Below are positions 1 to 5,038 of a stretch of 8,509 nucleotides of DNA, one piece after another. The number at the start of each line of letters is the position of its first letter. Positions within the stretch are counted from its first letter, which is position 1. The position numbers and the translations under genes are program-made. This DNA comes from Clostridiales bacterium (GTDB lineage: Bacteria > Bacillota > Clostridia > WRLR01), in NCBI GenBank assembly GCA_031287655.1, contig JAITSR010000031.1, positions 1-8,509 of the forward strand, in the 5' to 3' direction. Under the pieces are notes generated by a model, which worked only from the letters and a program-made list of their open reading frames with translations, was not told the DNA's origin and did no database searches.

Positions 1-95
1 AGCGCGAGGTTGACTGTCGCGCGCTTTGTCTTTAAGCCGCCGATTTTCAACGCGGCCTCCAACAACCCCTGATCGATCGCAAGATTGCTCGCCAT
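1..95 (-). CDS. vapB: VapB-type antitoxin, partial (N-terminal part only)
   Basis: Only the first 31 codons are in the window; the gene runs off the left edge. The visible protein begins MASNLAIDQGLLEAALKIGG and continues LKTKRATVNLAL. This is the hallmark N-terminus of DUF2191/VapB antitoxins: an N-terminal strand, the LLxxAL helix and the G-x-KTKxxxVNxAL block that forms the DNA-binding dimer. Such antitoxins neutralise a PIN-domain RNase (VapC) and repress their own operon. The vapC gene would be expected just beyond the left edge but cannot be seen. The ATG at 95 is supported by an AAAAGGAG ribosome binding site at 108-101, five bases away. A strong promoter and two inverted repeats lie upstream (separate entries). 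The family call is from memory of the N-terminal pattern; only a third or so of the protein is visible. Confidence 0.8.
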   Translation of the reverse strand, partial: MASNLAIDQGLLEAALKIGGLKTKRATVNLA

Positions 96-149
96 AAACA
101 CTCCTTTTGTATTGCGCCGCGAACGGCGCGCCGTCCTGTTGGTTATCTA

Positions 150-167
150 TGTGTAATAGTTTACACA
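150..167. promoter_or_regulatory. Operator-like inverted repeat 1 (over the vapB -10 box)
   Basis: TGTGTAA-TAGT-TTACACA is a perfect 7-bp inverted repeat with a 4-bp spacer. It fully covers the -10 box of the vapB promoter. Antitoxins of this type usually bind such palindromes to repress their own operon, so this is a likely VapB or VapBC site. The assignment to VapB is inference from position. Confidence 0.6.
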
Positions 168-186
168 GTCATCGAAAAGATGTCAA
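158..186 (-). promoter_or_regulatory. Promoter of the vapB operon
   Basis: Read on the minus strand, TTGACA (186-181) is a perfect -35 box, followed after 17 bases by TAAACT (163-158), a 4/6 match to the -10 box. Transcription would begin near 151, leaving a leader of about 55 bases with a 12-bp perfect palindrome (ACGGCGCGCCGT, 123-134) before the vapB ribosome binding site. Confidence 0.65.
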
Positions 187-187
187 A

Positions 188-205
188 TGTGTAAAAACCC
201 ACACA
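188..205. promoter_or_regulatory. Operator-like inverted repeat 2 (upstream of the vapB -35 box)
   Basis: TGTGTAA-AAAC-CCACACA has the same 18-bp layout as the site at 150-167, with five of seven arm positions paired. It abuts the -35 box. The two centres are 38 bp apart, so the promoter is sandwiched between two copies of one motif. It also lies in the divergent intergenic region of the hydrolase gene, about 40 bp upstream of that gene's -10 box. Confidence 0.5.
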
Positions 206-243
206 AAAGTTGAATCTTCCGCATATTCATTTCCTCCGCAATC

Positions 244-252
244 TGCTAAAAT
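244..252 (+). promoter_or_regulatory. Extended -10 promoter of the hydrolase lipoprotein gene
   Basis: TGCTAAAAT fits an extended -10 element (TG-n-TAAAAT). No good -35 box is visible at the right distance, as is common for extended -10 promoters. Start of transcription would be near 259, with an AAAGG ribosome binding site at 278-282 before the ATG at 296. Confidence 0.45.
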
Positions 253-295
253 GTAATGTACGCACTTTGACTGCCAGAAAGGTTGAAAAATTTCT

Positions 296-2134
296 ATGAA
301 AAGAATCATCTCATTGCTGCTGAGCGCCGCCTTGCTTGCAAGCGCGTCCGCATGCGCCCCCGCCGTCGACGACGGCGCCGACGTCAGCACCGCCACAGGC
401 GCCGTCTCCACCACCGCCACAAGTTCCGCCGCCTCCACCACCAGCGCCGACGTCAGCGCCGCCACAAGTTCCGCCGCCTTCACCACCGCCATCGGCGTCG
501 GAGACGCCGCGAAAGCGCCGGTCCTGATCGGCAAAACCGCGGACGGCGCGGATCTCTTTGCGCCTCAGAGCCTGCTGCAATCGCCGGACATGAACTATGA
601 GCCTGCCGACAGCTCCCAAATTGTGGTCAAAGAATTTAACTTTGGCGAAGGGGAACTCAAAAATTCGCTTGGAAATGTCGTCCCCTGCCCGTTGGACGGG
701 ATCATCGCCGCTCCGGTCGGCGCGTCCGACGCCGCGGGGCCGTACCCGCTGGTTGTGATCTTCCACGGCGTAAAGGCGATCGAAAGCGTCTACGAGAAGG
801 TCTACGCGGGCTTTGATTACCTTGTGGCGCAGCTCGCGGCGGAGGGTTACGTCGTCCTCAGTTTTAACATCAACGTGGAGTATGACTGCTTCAGATACGG
901 GGAGTCCACCAATCTCGCGTGGGCGTATACGATTTACAAGCAGCAGATGGCTCTGCTTGCGCGCGCCAACGCGGGGGACGACCCGGGCTACGGCATCGAC
1001 CTTGCGGGCAAAATTGACTTTGACGACATGCACCTGATGGGCCACTCGCGCGGCGGCGAGGTCGCGGAGGACTTTATTCGCAAAGAGGCGGAGGAGGGGC
1101 TCGACAGAATCCGGTCCCTGTTTCGCATCGAGACGTCGAGACTGATTTACGACGATCCGATGCCCGACGTGCCAACCGGGATCATCCTCGGCGAATATGA
1201 CGGCGACATGCCGGAGAACGGGCAGGAGGTCTTTGACGAGATTCAAAGAGATCCGGGGCGCAAATCGCCCGCGTCGATCGTCTCCTTGCGCGGCGCGAAC
1301 CACGCGTACTTCAACCGCACGTTTTCTTGGGACGACGAGCCCAAAGACGGCAGGGACACGGAGGGCAAGCTGCTCACGCGGGAACGGCAGGAGGACTTTA
1401 TCGCGCGCTTCGCCGCCGCGTTCCTTTCGGTGTACGCCAAGGGGGCGCAGCCGTGGGGGCTTTGGGACACCGGGAGCGTGACCCCCGGTACGATGTTCGG
1501 CTGTCCCGTCACGGCATCGTACTATATGCCCGGTCGATTGAGCCTCATAACCGTGTCCGAAGCCGAGGCGGCGCGGCTGGCCGTAGGCGGCGACGAAGTC
1601 GAGGCCCGCTACGCCGTACAGGAGGGCGTCTATGACCGCATCCTGTTCACGCACCCGGGCGGTTCCAACGGGGGCAGGGCGCTCCCGCTGTTTAACATTC
1701 GCTGGACGGCAAAAGCCGGAACGGTGTCGATCCCATGCGCGACGGCGGAAAACCCCGCCACAGACTTTTCCGGGTATCGCGCGCTCAGCCTGTATACGGC
1801 GGTGGATTCCTCCGACGCGCTGAACCCGCAAGGCGAGCCCCAATCTTTTACCGTAACGCTGATTGACCGGACGGGCGCGGCGCAGAGCGTTCTCGTCCCC
1901 AAGGGGGCCGGAGCTCTGGACTACTACCCCGGCTATGTGAAGCACTACGACGCGGACAGAGAGTTTTCACCCGCGTATGACGTGTGGAGAGGCTATATGC
2001 CGCTGGGGGATTTGCGGATCCCCTTGACCTATTTCGATCAAATCGACCTCGGCGCGGTGCGTGAGATCGTGATCGGGCTGGATCAGACGGACTCGGGCGC
2101 CGTGATGCTGTCCGGCGTTTACTTGGAAAAATAG
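296..2134 (+). CDS. Secreted alpha/beta-hydrolase lipoprotein
   Basis: A 612-residue protein. Residues 1-20 form a lipoprotein signal peptide (MKRII, hydrophobic core, ASAC lipobox, lipidated Cys20). Residues about 25-70 are a Ser/Thr/Ala linker encoded by repetitive DNA. The alpha/beta-hydrolase fold spans about 95-390: an HG oxyanion motif at His157-Gly158, the nucleophile elbow GHSRGG with Ser251, a likely acid at Asp302 or Asp304 (EYDGD) and the catalytic His336 (GANH). This resembles chlorophyllase/dienelactone-hydrolase-like esterases, so an ester substrate outside the cell is likely, but the substrate is unknown. Residues about 395-612 are beta-rich and end in a jelly-roll-like pattern; I do not recognise this domain with certainty, and a carbohydrate-binding-like role is only a guess. 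The ATG is favoured by the signal peptide and by AAAGG 13 bases upstream. It stops with TAG. Confidence 0.85.
   Translation: MKRIISLLLSAALLASASACAPAVDDGADVSTATGAVSTTATSSAASTTSADVSAATSSAAFTTAIGVGDAAKAPVLIGKTADGADLFAPQSLLQSPDMNYEPADSSQIVVKEFNFGEGELKNSLGNVVPCPLDGIIAAPVGASDAAGPYPLVVIFHGVKAIESVYEKVYAGFDYLVAQLAAEGYVVLSFNINVEYDCFRYGESTNLAWAYTIYKQQMALLARANAGDDPGYGIDLAGKIDFDDMHLMGHSRGGEVAEDFIRKEAEEGLDRIRSLFRIETSRLIYDDPMPDVPTGIILGEYDGDMPENGQEVFDEIQRDPGRKSPASIVSLRGANHAYFNRTFSWDDEPKDGRDTEGKLLTRERQEDFIARFAAAFLSVYAKGAQPWGLWDTGSVTPGTMFGCPVTASYYMPGRLSLITVSEAEAARLAVGGDEVEARYAVQEGVYDRILFTHPGGSNGGRALPLFNIRWTAKAGTVSIPCATAENPATDFSGYRALSLYTAVDSSDALNPQGEPQSFTVTLIDRTGAAQSVLVPKGAGALDYYPGYVKHYDADREFSPAYDVWRGYMPLGDLRIPLTYFDQIDLGAVREIVIGLDQTDSGAVMLSGVYLEK
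375..479 (+). repeat. Internal repeats in the lipoprotein linker
   Basis: GCCACAAGTTCCGCCGCCT occurs at 416-434 and again, identical, at 461-479 (45 bp apart, in frame). GCGCCGACGTCAGC occurs at 375-388 and 444-457 (69 bp apart, also in frame). They encode the TSSAA and ADVS units of the Ser/Thr/Ala linker, so its length could vary between strains through repeat slippage. Confidence 0.75.
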
Positions 2135-2151
2135 ACGGCGTGTGGTATGAT
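2123..2151 (+). promoter_or_regulatory. Promoter of the DUF4180 gene
   Basis: TTGGAA (2123-2128) and TATGAT (2146-2151) are separated by exactly 17 bases, and a TG one base before the -10 box makes it an extended -10 promoter. The -35 box lies inside the last codons of the hydrolase gene. Transcription would begin near 2158, just before the AAAAAGGGGG ribosome binding site at 2163-2172. The DUF4180 gene therefore has its own promoter. Confidence 0.6.
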
Positions 2152-2185
2152 GAATTTTCAGTAAAAAGGGGGTACGCTCATAACG

Positions 2186-2551
2186 ATGAATACAAAACTG
2201 ATTGATAGACCCGGCGGGAAAATTGCCGTTATATACAGCGAAACCCCGCTGATCACCGACGTGCAGTCCGCGCTCGACTTCATCGCGACGGCCGATTACG
2301 AACATGACACCAGAAAAATCGCCTTGAATAAGGCCGCCGTCAGCGAAGATTTTTTCAGACTGTCCACGGGCTTTGCGGGCGAGGTGGCTCAAAAATTCGT
2401 GCCCTACGCCTGTCAGCTCGCGATTTTTGGCGACTTTTCAGCGTATACGAGCAAGCCGCTCCACGACTAGATGTACGACTGTAACAAGGGCAGGCACCTG
2501 TTTTTTGCGGGCAGCGAGCAAGAGGCGGTCGAAAAACTGCAGGCCGCGTAG
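2186..2551 (+). pseudogene. DUF4180-domain gene with an in-frame TAG
   Basis: The first 94 codons encode a typical DUF4180 start: a small beta hairpin, the motif SETPLITDVQSALDFIATADY, then the SEDFFRLSTGFAGEVAQKF helix and the QLAIFGDFSAYTSKPLHD strand. The frame hits TAG at 2468-2470. It continues in the same frame with MYDCNKGRHLFFAGSEQEA and a final helix to TAG at 2549-2551, which is exactly the normal C-terminus of the family (stretch N-x-G-x-xxFF followed by EEAVxxL). The total of 121 codons matches the usual length. One substitution therefore separates it from an intact gene. The nonsense codon replaces a residue that is usually a bulky hydrophobic one in my memory of the family. The hydrolase gene ends in TAG, so TAG is a normal stop here. 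An ATG follows the TAG directly but lacks a ribosome binding site. DUF4180 has no known function. Confidence 0.8.
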
Positions 2552-2644
2552 CGGCGGCCGCGGCGGCGCGGTCACAGCTGCCGGCGCGGCGCGCGGCGAG
2601 GCGTATCGTGAAAACCTATTTTGGCGCGTTCTATCGGTATGATT

Positions 2645-2673
2645 CGGCGGGGTTGTGCGATCACGCCCCGCCG
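2645..2673. other. Strong GC hairpin over the remB-like stop codon
   Basis: CGGCGGGG (2645-2652) pairs perfectly with CCCCGCCG (2666-2673), with a further GTG/CAC pairing inside the loop. It contains the stop codon of the minus-strand remB-like gene and sits between two convergent genes. No T-run follows on either strand, so it is a weak candidate for a terminator or an mRNA end-stabilising structure. The 2552-2605 stretch to its left is very GC-rich and holds no convincing gene. Confidence 0.4.
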
Positions 2674-2948
2674 GTATCCCGCTTTGCGGCGATCGCCGCC
2701 GTTATGTTCGCGCGCTTTTTTAGCGTCGACGACGAGATCGCCGAGATAAAGAGCTGGATCGCGCCGTTATAGCGGCACAGCACAAAGGATTTTGGCAAAT
2801 CCCGCGACACGTTTGTGACGAGGTCCGCCGCCTCGCAGCGCTTTAGAAAATCCTGCGTGTCCCTTGAAATCGTGGACGTGTCCAGATCAAAAATCCCGAT
2901 CAAATCCCGCGTCCGAATCGTCACGTCATTGCCTAAATGGAGATACAA
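2661..2948 (-). CDS. remB: RemB/YaaB-like DUF370 regulator
   Basis: A 95-residue protein beginning MYLHLGNDVTIRTRDLIGIF and containing DLDTSTIS, DLPKSFVLC and ISSSTLKKRAN. These blocks match the RemA/RemB (DUF370) family, and the SSSTLKKRA ending is specific to the RemB/YaaB branch. RemA-type proteins form DNA-binding rings that control biofilm matrix and osmoprotection genes in Bacillus; the role of RemB is less clear. The start is TTG at 2948, because the conserved first residues MYLHLG begin there and no ATG or GTG fits; AGGGAAG lies about seven bases upstream. The tail after KKRAN (about 15 residues, IAAKRDTGGA) is longer than usual. The gene normally sits between recF and gyrB, but here it is alone and convergent with a broken DUF4180 gene. 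No clear promoter is visible upstream. Confidence 0.8.
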   Translation of the reverse strand: MYLHLGNDVTIRTRDLIGIFDLDTSTISRDTQDFLKRCEAADLVTNVSRDLPKSFVLCRYNGAIQLFISAISSSTLKKRANITAAIAAKRDTGGA

Positions 2949-3066
2949 TCCGCCACTTCCCTATTCTTTATGTGTTTATTCGGAAACTCGGACGCCTTGT
3001 GGCGACTACGTTCCGCGGCTATGCCGCAAAACCTGCCTACGCCTTCTCGCTCCAACGCGCTCCACA

Positions 3067-3093
3067 CTGTAACGCCAATCCATGGCGTTACAG
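3067..3093. repeat. Perfect 11-bp inverted repeat
   Basis: CTGTAACGCCA (3067-3077) and TGGCGTTACAG (3083-3093) are perfect reverse complements around the loop ATCCA. It is the strongest single hairpin in the intergenic region. It could be an operator, an RNA stem or part of a mobile repeat. Confidence 0.6.
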
Positions 3094-3212
3094 CCCCCAC
3101 TCGTCGCCCTCGTTTCCTCTAAACCGCGTTGCGTATATCGTCCCGTGAAAATGCGATTTCCACGCGACTCCGTGCGCTACGCGCACGCACGCTACCTCCT
3201 CCGGTAGCGCGT

Positions 3213-3248
3213 GAGTGTATCCGTTTAATTGCCTTTCCGAATACACTC
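3213..3248. repeat. Inverted repeat, 11-bp arms with one mismatch
   Basis: GAGTGTATCCG (3213-3223) pairs with CGAATACACTC (3238-3248) except at one position, around a 14-base AT-rich loop. It lies about 45 bases upstream of the -10 box of the SdpI-like gene and could be a regulator site for it. Confidence 0.45.
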
Positions 3249-3293
3249 TATTTCAAACGTATTCAATACGTCCGCGCGCGATCCGCGCTTCTG

Positions 3294-3302
3294 TGATACA
3301 AT
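3294..3302 (+). promoter_or_regulatory. Extended -10 promoter directly before the SdpI-like start
   Basis: TGATACAAT is an extended -10 element (TG-n-TACAAT). Transcription would be expected to begin six to eight bases downstream, at the ATG at 3309 itself, which would give a leaderless mRNA. No -35 box is visible 17 bases upstream. Confidence 0.45.
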
Positions 3303-3308
3303 AGTACA

Positions 3309-4007
3309 ATGAAATGGAATGGGAAGCAAATAAAGTTTTTCATCGCAAAAAAAGCGCCGCATCTTTTCCTGCTCGCGCTGCTGTTTTTCATCTCGATGCT
3401 GATCGGCGCGTATCTGCCCGAGCGGATTCCGCTCCACTGGAACAGGGGCGGCGTCGTGGACAGGATCGGTTCAAAGAACGAGCTGATCTTTATGCTGCCG
3501 GCCGCGGCGCTGCTCGTCTTTGCGATCAGTGTGTACGCCGAGAGCCGGTTTGTACTGCCCTCCCATAAAATGCGGGGTTTTCTGTCTTTTTTGCAATTCT
3601 TCTTTCTGGTCATCTTTTTCGTTGCGCAGACGCGGGGCCTGCTTCGCGCGGAAAACGTCTGGACGCCGTTTGAGCGCCTGCTCGCGATCCCCGCCGTGCT
3701 CCTGTTCGCCTATGTCGGCGGCGCTTTTGAGGGTGCGGAATACATGAGCCTGTTCGGTGTCAAAACAAAGTGGACGCTGCAAAACCGCGAGGTCTGGGAC
3801 AGAACGAACCGATTGGCCGCGAGGCTCTTTCGCGCGGCGGCCTTTTTGATGCTTGTCTCTATCTTCTTCTACAGGTGGTTTTACTATTTTCTCGTCATTC
3901 CGCCCGCGCTGTCAATCGCCGCTTTATTCGTTTACTCCCGCGCGATCTCACCGCCGCCGCCAAATAACCCCGGCGGCGGCAGTGGCGACGGCGGCGCCGA
4001 AAAATGA
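3309..4007 (+). CDS. SdpI-family (DUF1648) membrane protein
   Basis: A 232-residue integral membrane protein. Residues 36-64 carry the DUF1648 signature LPERIPLHWNRGGVVDRIGS, including the conserved P-x-HW-N and G-S. Residues 150-170 (GVKTKWTLQNREVWDRTNRLA) match the SdpI signature (usually G-x-R-T-x-WTL-x-N-x-x-W-x-x-T-x-R). Membrane segments are predicted by eye near 17-36, 57-76, 91-107, 123-140 and 172-209. SdpI of Bacillus is an immunity and signalling protein against the SdpC toxin; many relatives have no known partner, and no toxin or ArsR-type SdpR gene is next to this one. The C-terminal tail after 213 is SPPPPNNPGGGSGDGGAEK, a hydrophilic Pro/Gly end that is unusual. There is no ribosome binding site before the ATG. 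The stop codon lies one base from the stop codon of the convergent polyferredoxin gene. Confidence 0.75.
   Translation: MKWNGKQIKFFIAKKAPHLFLLALLFFISMLIGAYLPERIPLHWNRGGVVDRIGSKNELIFMLPAAALLVFAISVYAESRFVLPSHKMRGFLSFLQFFFLVIFFVAQTRGLLRAENVWTPFERLLAIPAVLLFAYVGGAFEGAEYMSLFGVKTKWTLQNREVWDRTNRLAARLFRAAAFLMLVSIFFYRWFYYFLVIPPALSIAALFVYSRAISPPPPNNPGGGSGDGGAEK
3951..3979. other. GC hairpin at the convergent gene ends
   Basis: CCGCCGCCG (3951-3959) and CGGCGGCGG (3971-3979) form a perfect 9-bp stem around an 11-base loop. It encodes the Pro/Gly tail of the SdpI-like protein and lies just downstream of the polyferredoxin stop on the other strand. There is no T-run, so intrinsic termination is uncertain, but no other terminator is available to these two tail-to-tail genes. 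Confidence 0.4.
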
Positions 4008-4008
4008 T

Positions 4009-4881
4009 TTACGCTGCGACTTCCGTTTGCCGCCGACTGCAAAATCCGGAGGTGATCGCGCCTTGCTTGCACACGGATTTACAGTCGCCGCAGCGAATAC
4101 ATTCCGGCGAATTGATATTTTTTGTAATTTCCACGTTCATTTTGCATTTCTTCTCACATGCCTTACAGCCGGTACACTTCGTTTCGTCGACGTTCATCCG
4201 GTAAAAACTGAACCTGTTGAACAGCGCATACACCGCGCCCAACGGGCACAGATATTTACAAAACGGACGATATATTAACATCGAAGTGAGGATTGTAAAA
4301 ACGAGTATGCCCATCTTCCAGCTGAACAGAAAGCCCAGCATACTTCGCAGGCTTTCGTTCCCAAGCACGAGCGGAATACCGCCTTCAAGCGTCCCGACCG
4401 GGCAAATCCACTGGCAGAAGTACGGCGGCGCGATGCCGAACTGGTTTGTCAAAAGAATCGGCAGGGCAATCACCGGAATGGCCAGACTCACATACTTGAG
4501 CCGACGCAGCGGCTGGTCAATCTTTTGGGGAACTTTGAGTTTCGGCGTCGGAATTTTATACAGCAAATCCTGAATAAACCCGAACAGGCACAGAAAACCG
4601 CAAATCACCCGCCCCAGCAGAGCGCCAAAGAGTATGAGTATGCCGACGACGTAGAAGGAAAAATTGTGCTTGTTCCCGCCCAACACCGCCTGCAGCGCGC
4701 CAATGGGCCACGCGCCCACCGCGCCGGGGCATGAGTAGCAGTTCAGCCCCGGTACGCATACGACTTTGCTATTCCCCTGCCAGATCTTTCCTGTGAAAAA
4801 ACCGAAGATCTTGGCGTTGGCCGCCACTGCCGCTATGGACTGGATGAACGGGCGGCTTTTCAGAAAATTTATGATACGCAT
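4009..4881 (-). CDS. NapH/NosR-type membrane 4Fe-4S polyferredoxin
   Basis: A 290-residue membrane iron-sulfur protein (COG0348 type). The membrane part carries the Cys-Pro motifs of the family: CYSCP (Cys48, Cys51), CQWICP (Cys156, Cys160) and CKYLCP (Cys208, Cys212), plus CGFLC at 94-98. The C-terminus holds two ferredoxin clusters of the C-x2-C-x2-C-x3-C type at Cys236-246 and Cys261-271; both have Lys where Pro is usual. Such proteins move electrons between cytosolic donors and membrane or extracellular partners. Here it is the last gene after a TlpA lipoprotein and a small CXXC protein, so delivery of electrons to an external thiol system is likely. I chose the ATG at 4881, which follows GGAG and starts four bases after the preceding stop; the upstream in-frame ATG at 4905 lies inside the small gene and adds an unlikely MNVLEWGN. 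Confidence 0.85.
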   Translation of the reverse strand: MRIINFLKSRPFIQSIAAVAANAKIFGFFTGKIWQGNSKVVCVPGLNCYSCPGAVGAWPIGALQAVLGGNKHNFSFYVVGILILFGALLGRVICGFLCLFGFIQDLLYKIPTPKLKVPQKIDQPLRRLKYVSLAIPVIALPILLTNQFGIAPPYFCQWICPVGTLEGGIPLVLGNESLRSMLGFLFSWKMGILVFTILTSMLIYRPFCKYLCPLGAVYALFNRFSFYRMNVDETKCTGCKACEKKCKMNVEITKNINSPECIRCGDCKSVCKQGAITSGFCSRRQTEVAA

Positions 4882-4882
4882 A

Positions 4883-5038
4883 TTACCCCACTCCAATACA
4901 TTCAAGACATATCTTTACGGCCTTTTTCAGTACGACAAGCTGTTCCTCGCGAAGCAGGCCAAGCGCGATAAACAAAACGCCGACGGCCAGCAATCCGTAT
5001 TTCGCGTACAGTGTCAAGTTCCGAGTCCGTTTTGTCAT
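4883..5038 (-). CDS. CD1871A-type small CXXC membrane protein
   Basis: A 51-residue protein: a basic N-terminus (MTKRTRN), one membrane helix at about 13-29 (KYGLLAVGVLFIALGLL), the block EEQLVVLKKAVKICLECIGVG, and the CLEC pair at Cys44 and Cys47 near the end. The pattern matches a small Clostridia family named for a Clostridioides difficile locus (CD1871A), recalled from memory. Its ATG overlaps the TGA of the TlpA gene by four bases (ATGA), and GGAGG lies ten bases upstream, so it is translationally coupled. The two Cys could pass electrons or disulfides between the polyferredoxin and TlpA, or sit as an acceptor at the membrane face. That role is inference from gene order. Confidence 0.8.
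   Translation of the reverse strand: MTKRTRNLTLYAKYGLLAVGVLFIALGLLREEQLVVLKKAVKICLECIGVG

Larger units (their letters stand above)
2949..3308. other. Non-coding region rich in inverted repeats
   Basis: About 360 bases between the divergent remB-like and SdpI-like genes. Short open frames exist but none has a ribosome binding site or a recognisable product. Five inverted repeats lie in order: GCGGC-TAT-GCCGC at 3015-3027; an 11-bp perfect stem at 3067-3093; CGTGCGC-TAC-GCGCACG at 3171-3187; CGCTACC/GGTAGCG at 3190-3209; and an 11-bp stem with one mismatch at 3213-3248. None has a long T-run, so these do not look like simple terminators. The stretch may be a structured RNA, a degenerate miniature element or a repeat family of this genome. 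Confidence 0.45.

Noticed and set aside
311..1945. Long open frame (544 codons) on the minus strand opposite the hydrolase gene
   Set aside because: It has no ribosome binding site, its product is rich in Arg, Val and Gly without any domain, and it is explained by the GC-rich third codon positions of the real gene on the plus strand.
2468..2470. Pyrrolysine or other recoding of TAG in the DUF4180 gene
   Set aside because: TAG ends the neighbouring hydrolase gene and the DUF4180 frame itself, and the family has no catalytic residue at the interrupted position; simple nonsense mutation is more likely.
2608..2772. GTG-started plus-strand frame of 54 residues opposite the remB-like gene
   Set aside because: It overlaps a gene with clear family identity, has no ribosome binding site and matches no family.
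2937..3148. Short plus-strand frames in the hairpin-rich intergenic region
   Set aside because: Three overlapping frames are open at once, none has a ribosome binding site, and the products show no domain; this is repeat-like sequence, not coding.
2949..3308. CRISPR array or integron attC sites suggested by the repeated hairpins
   Set aside because: The stems differ in sequence, there is no regular spacer length, and the conserved attC core and integrase-binding arms are absent.
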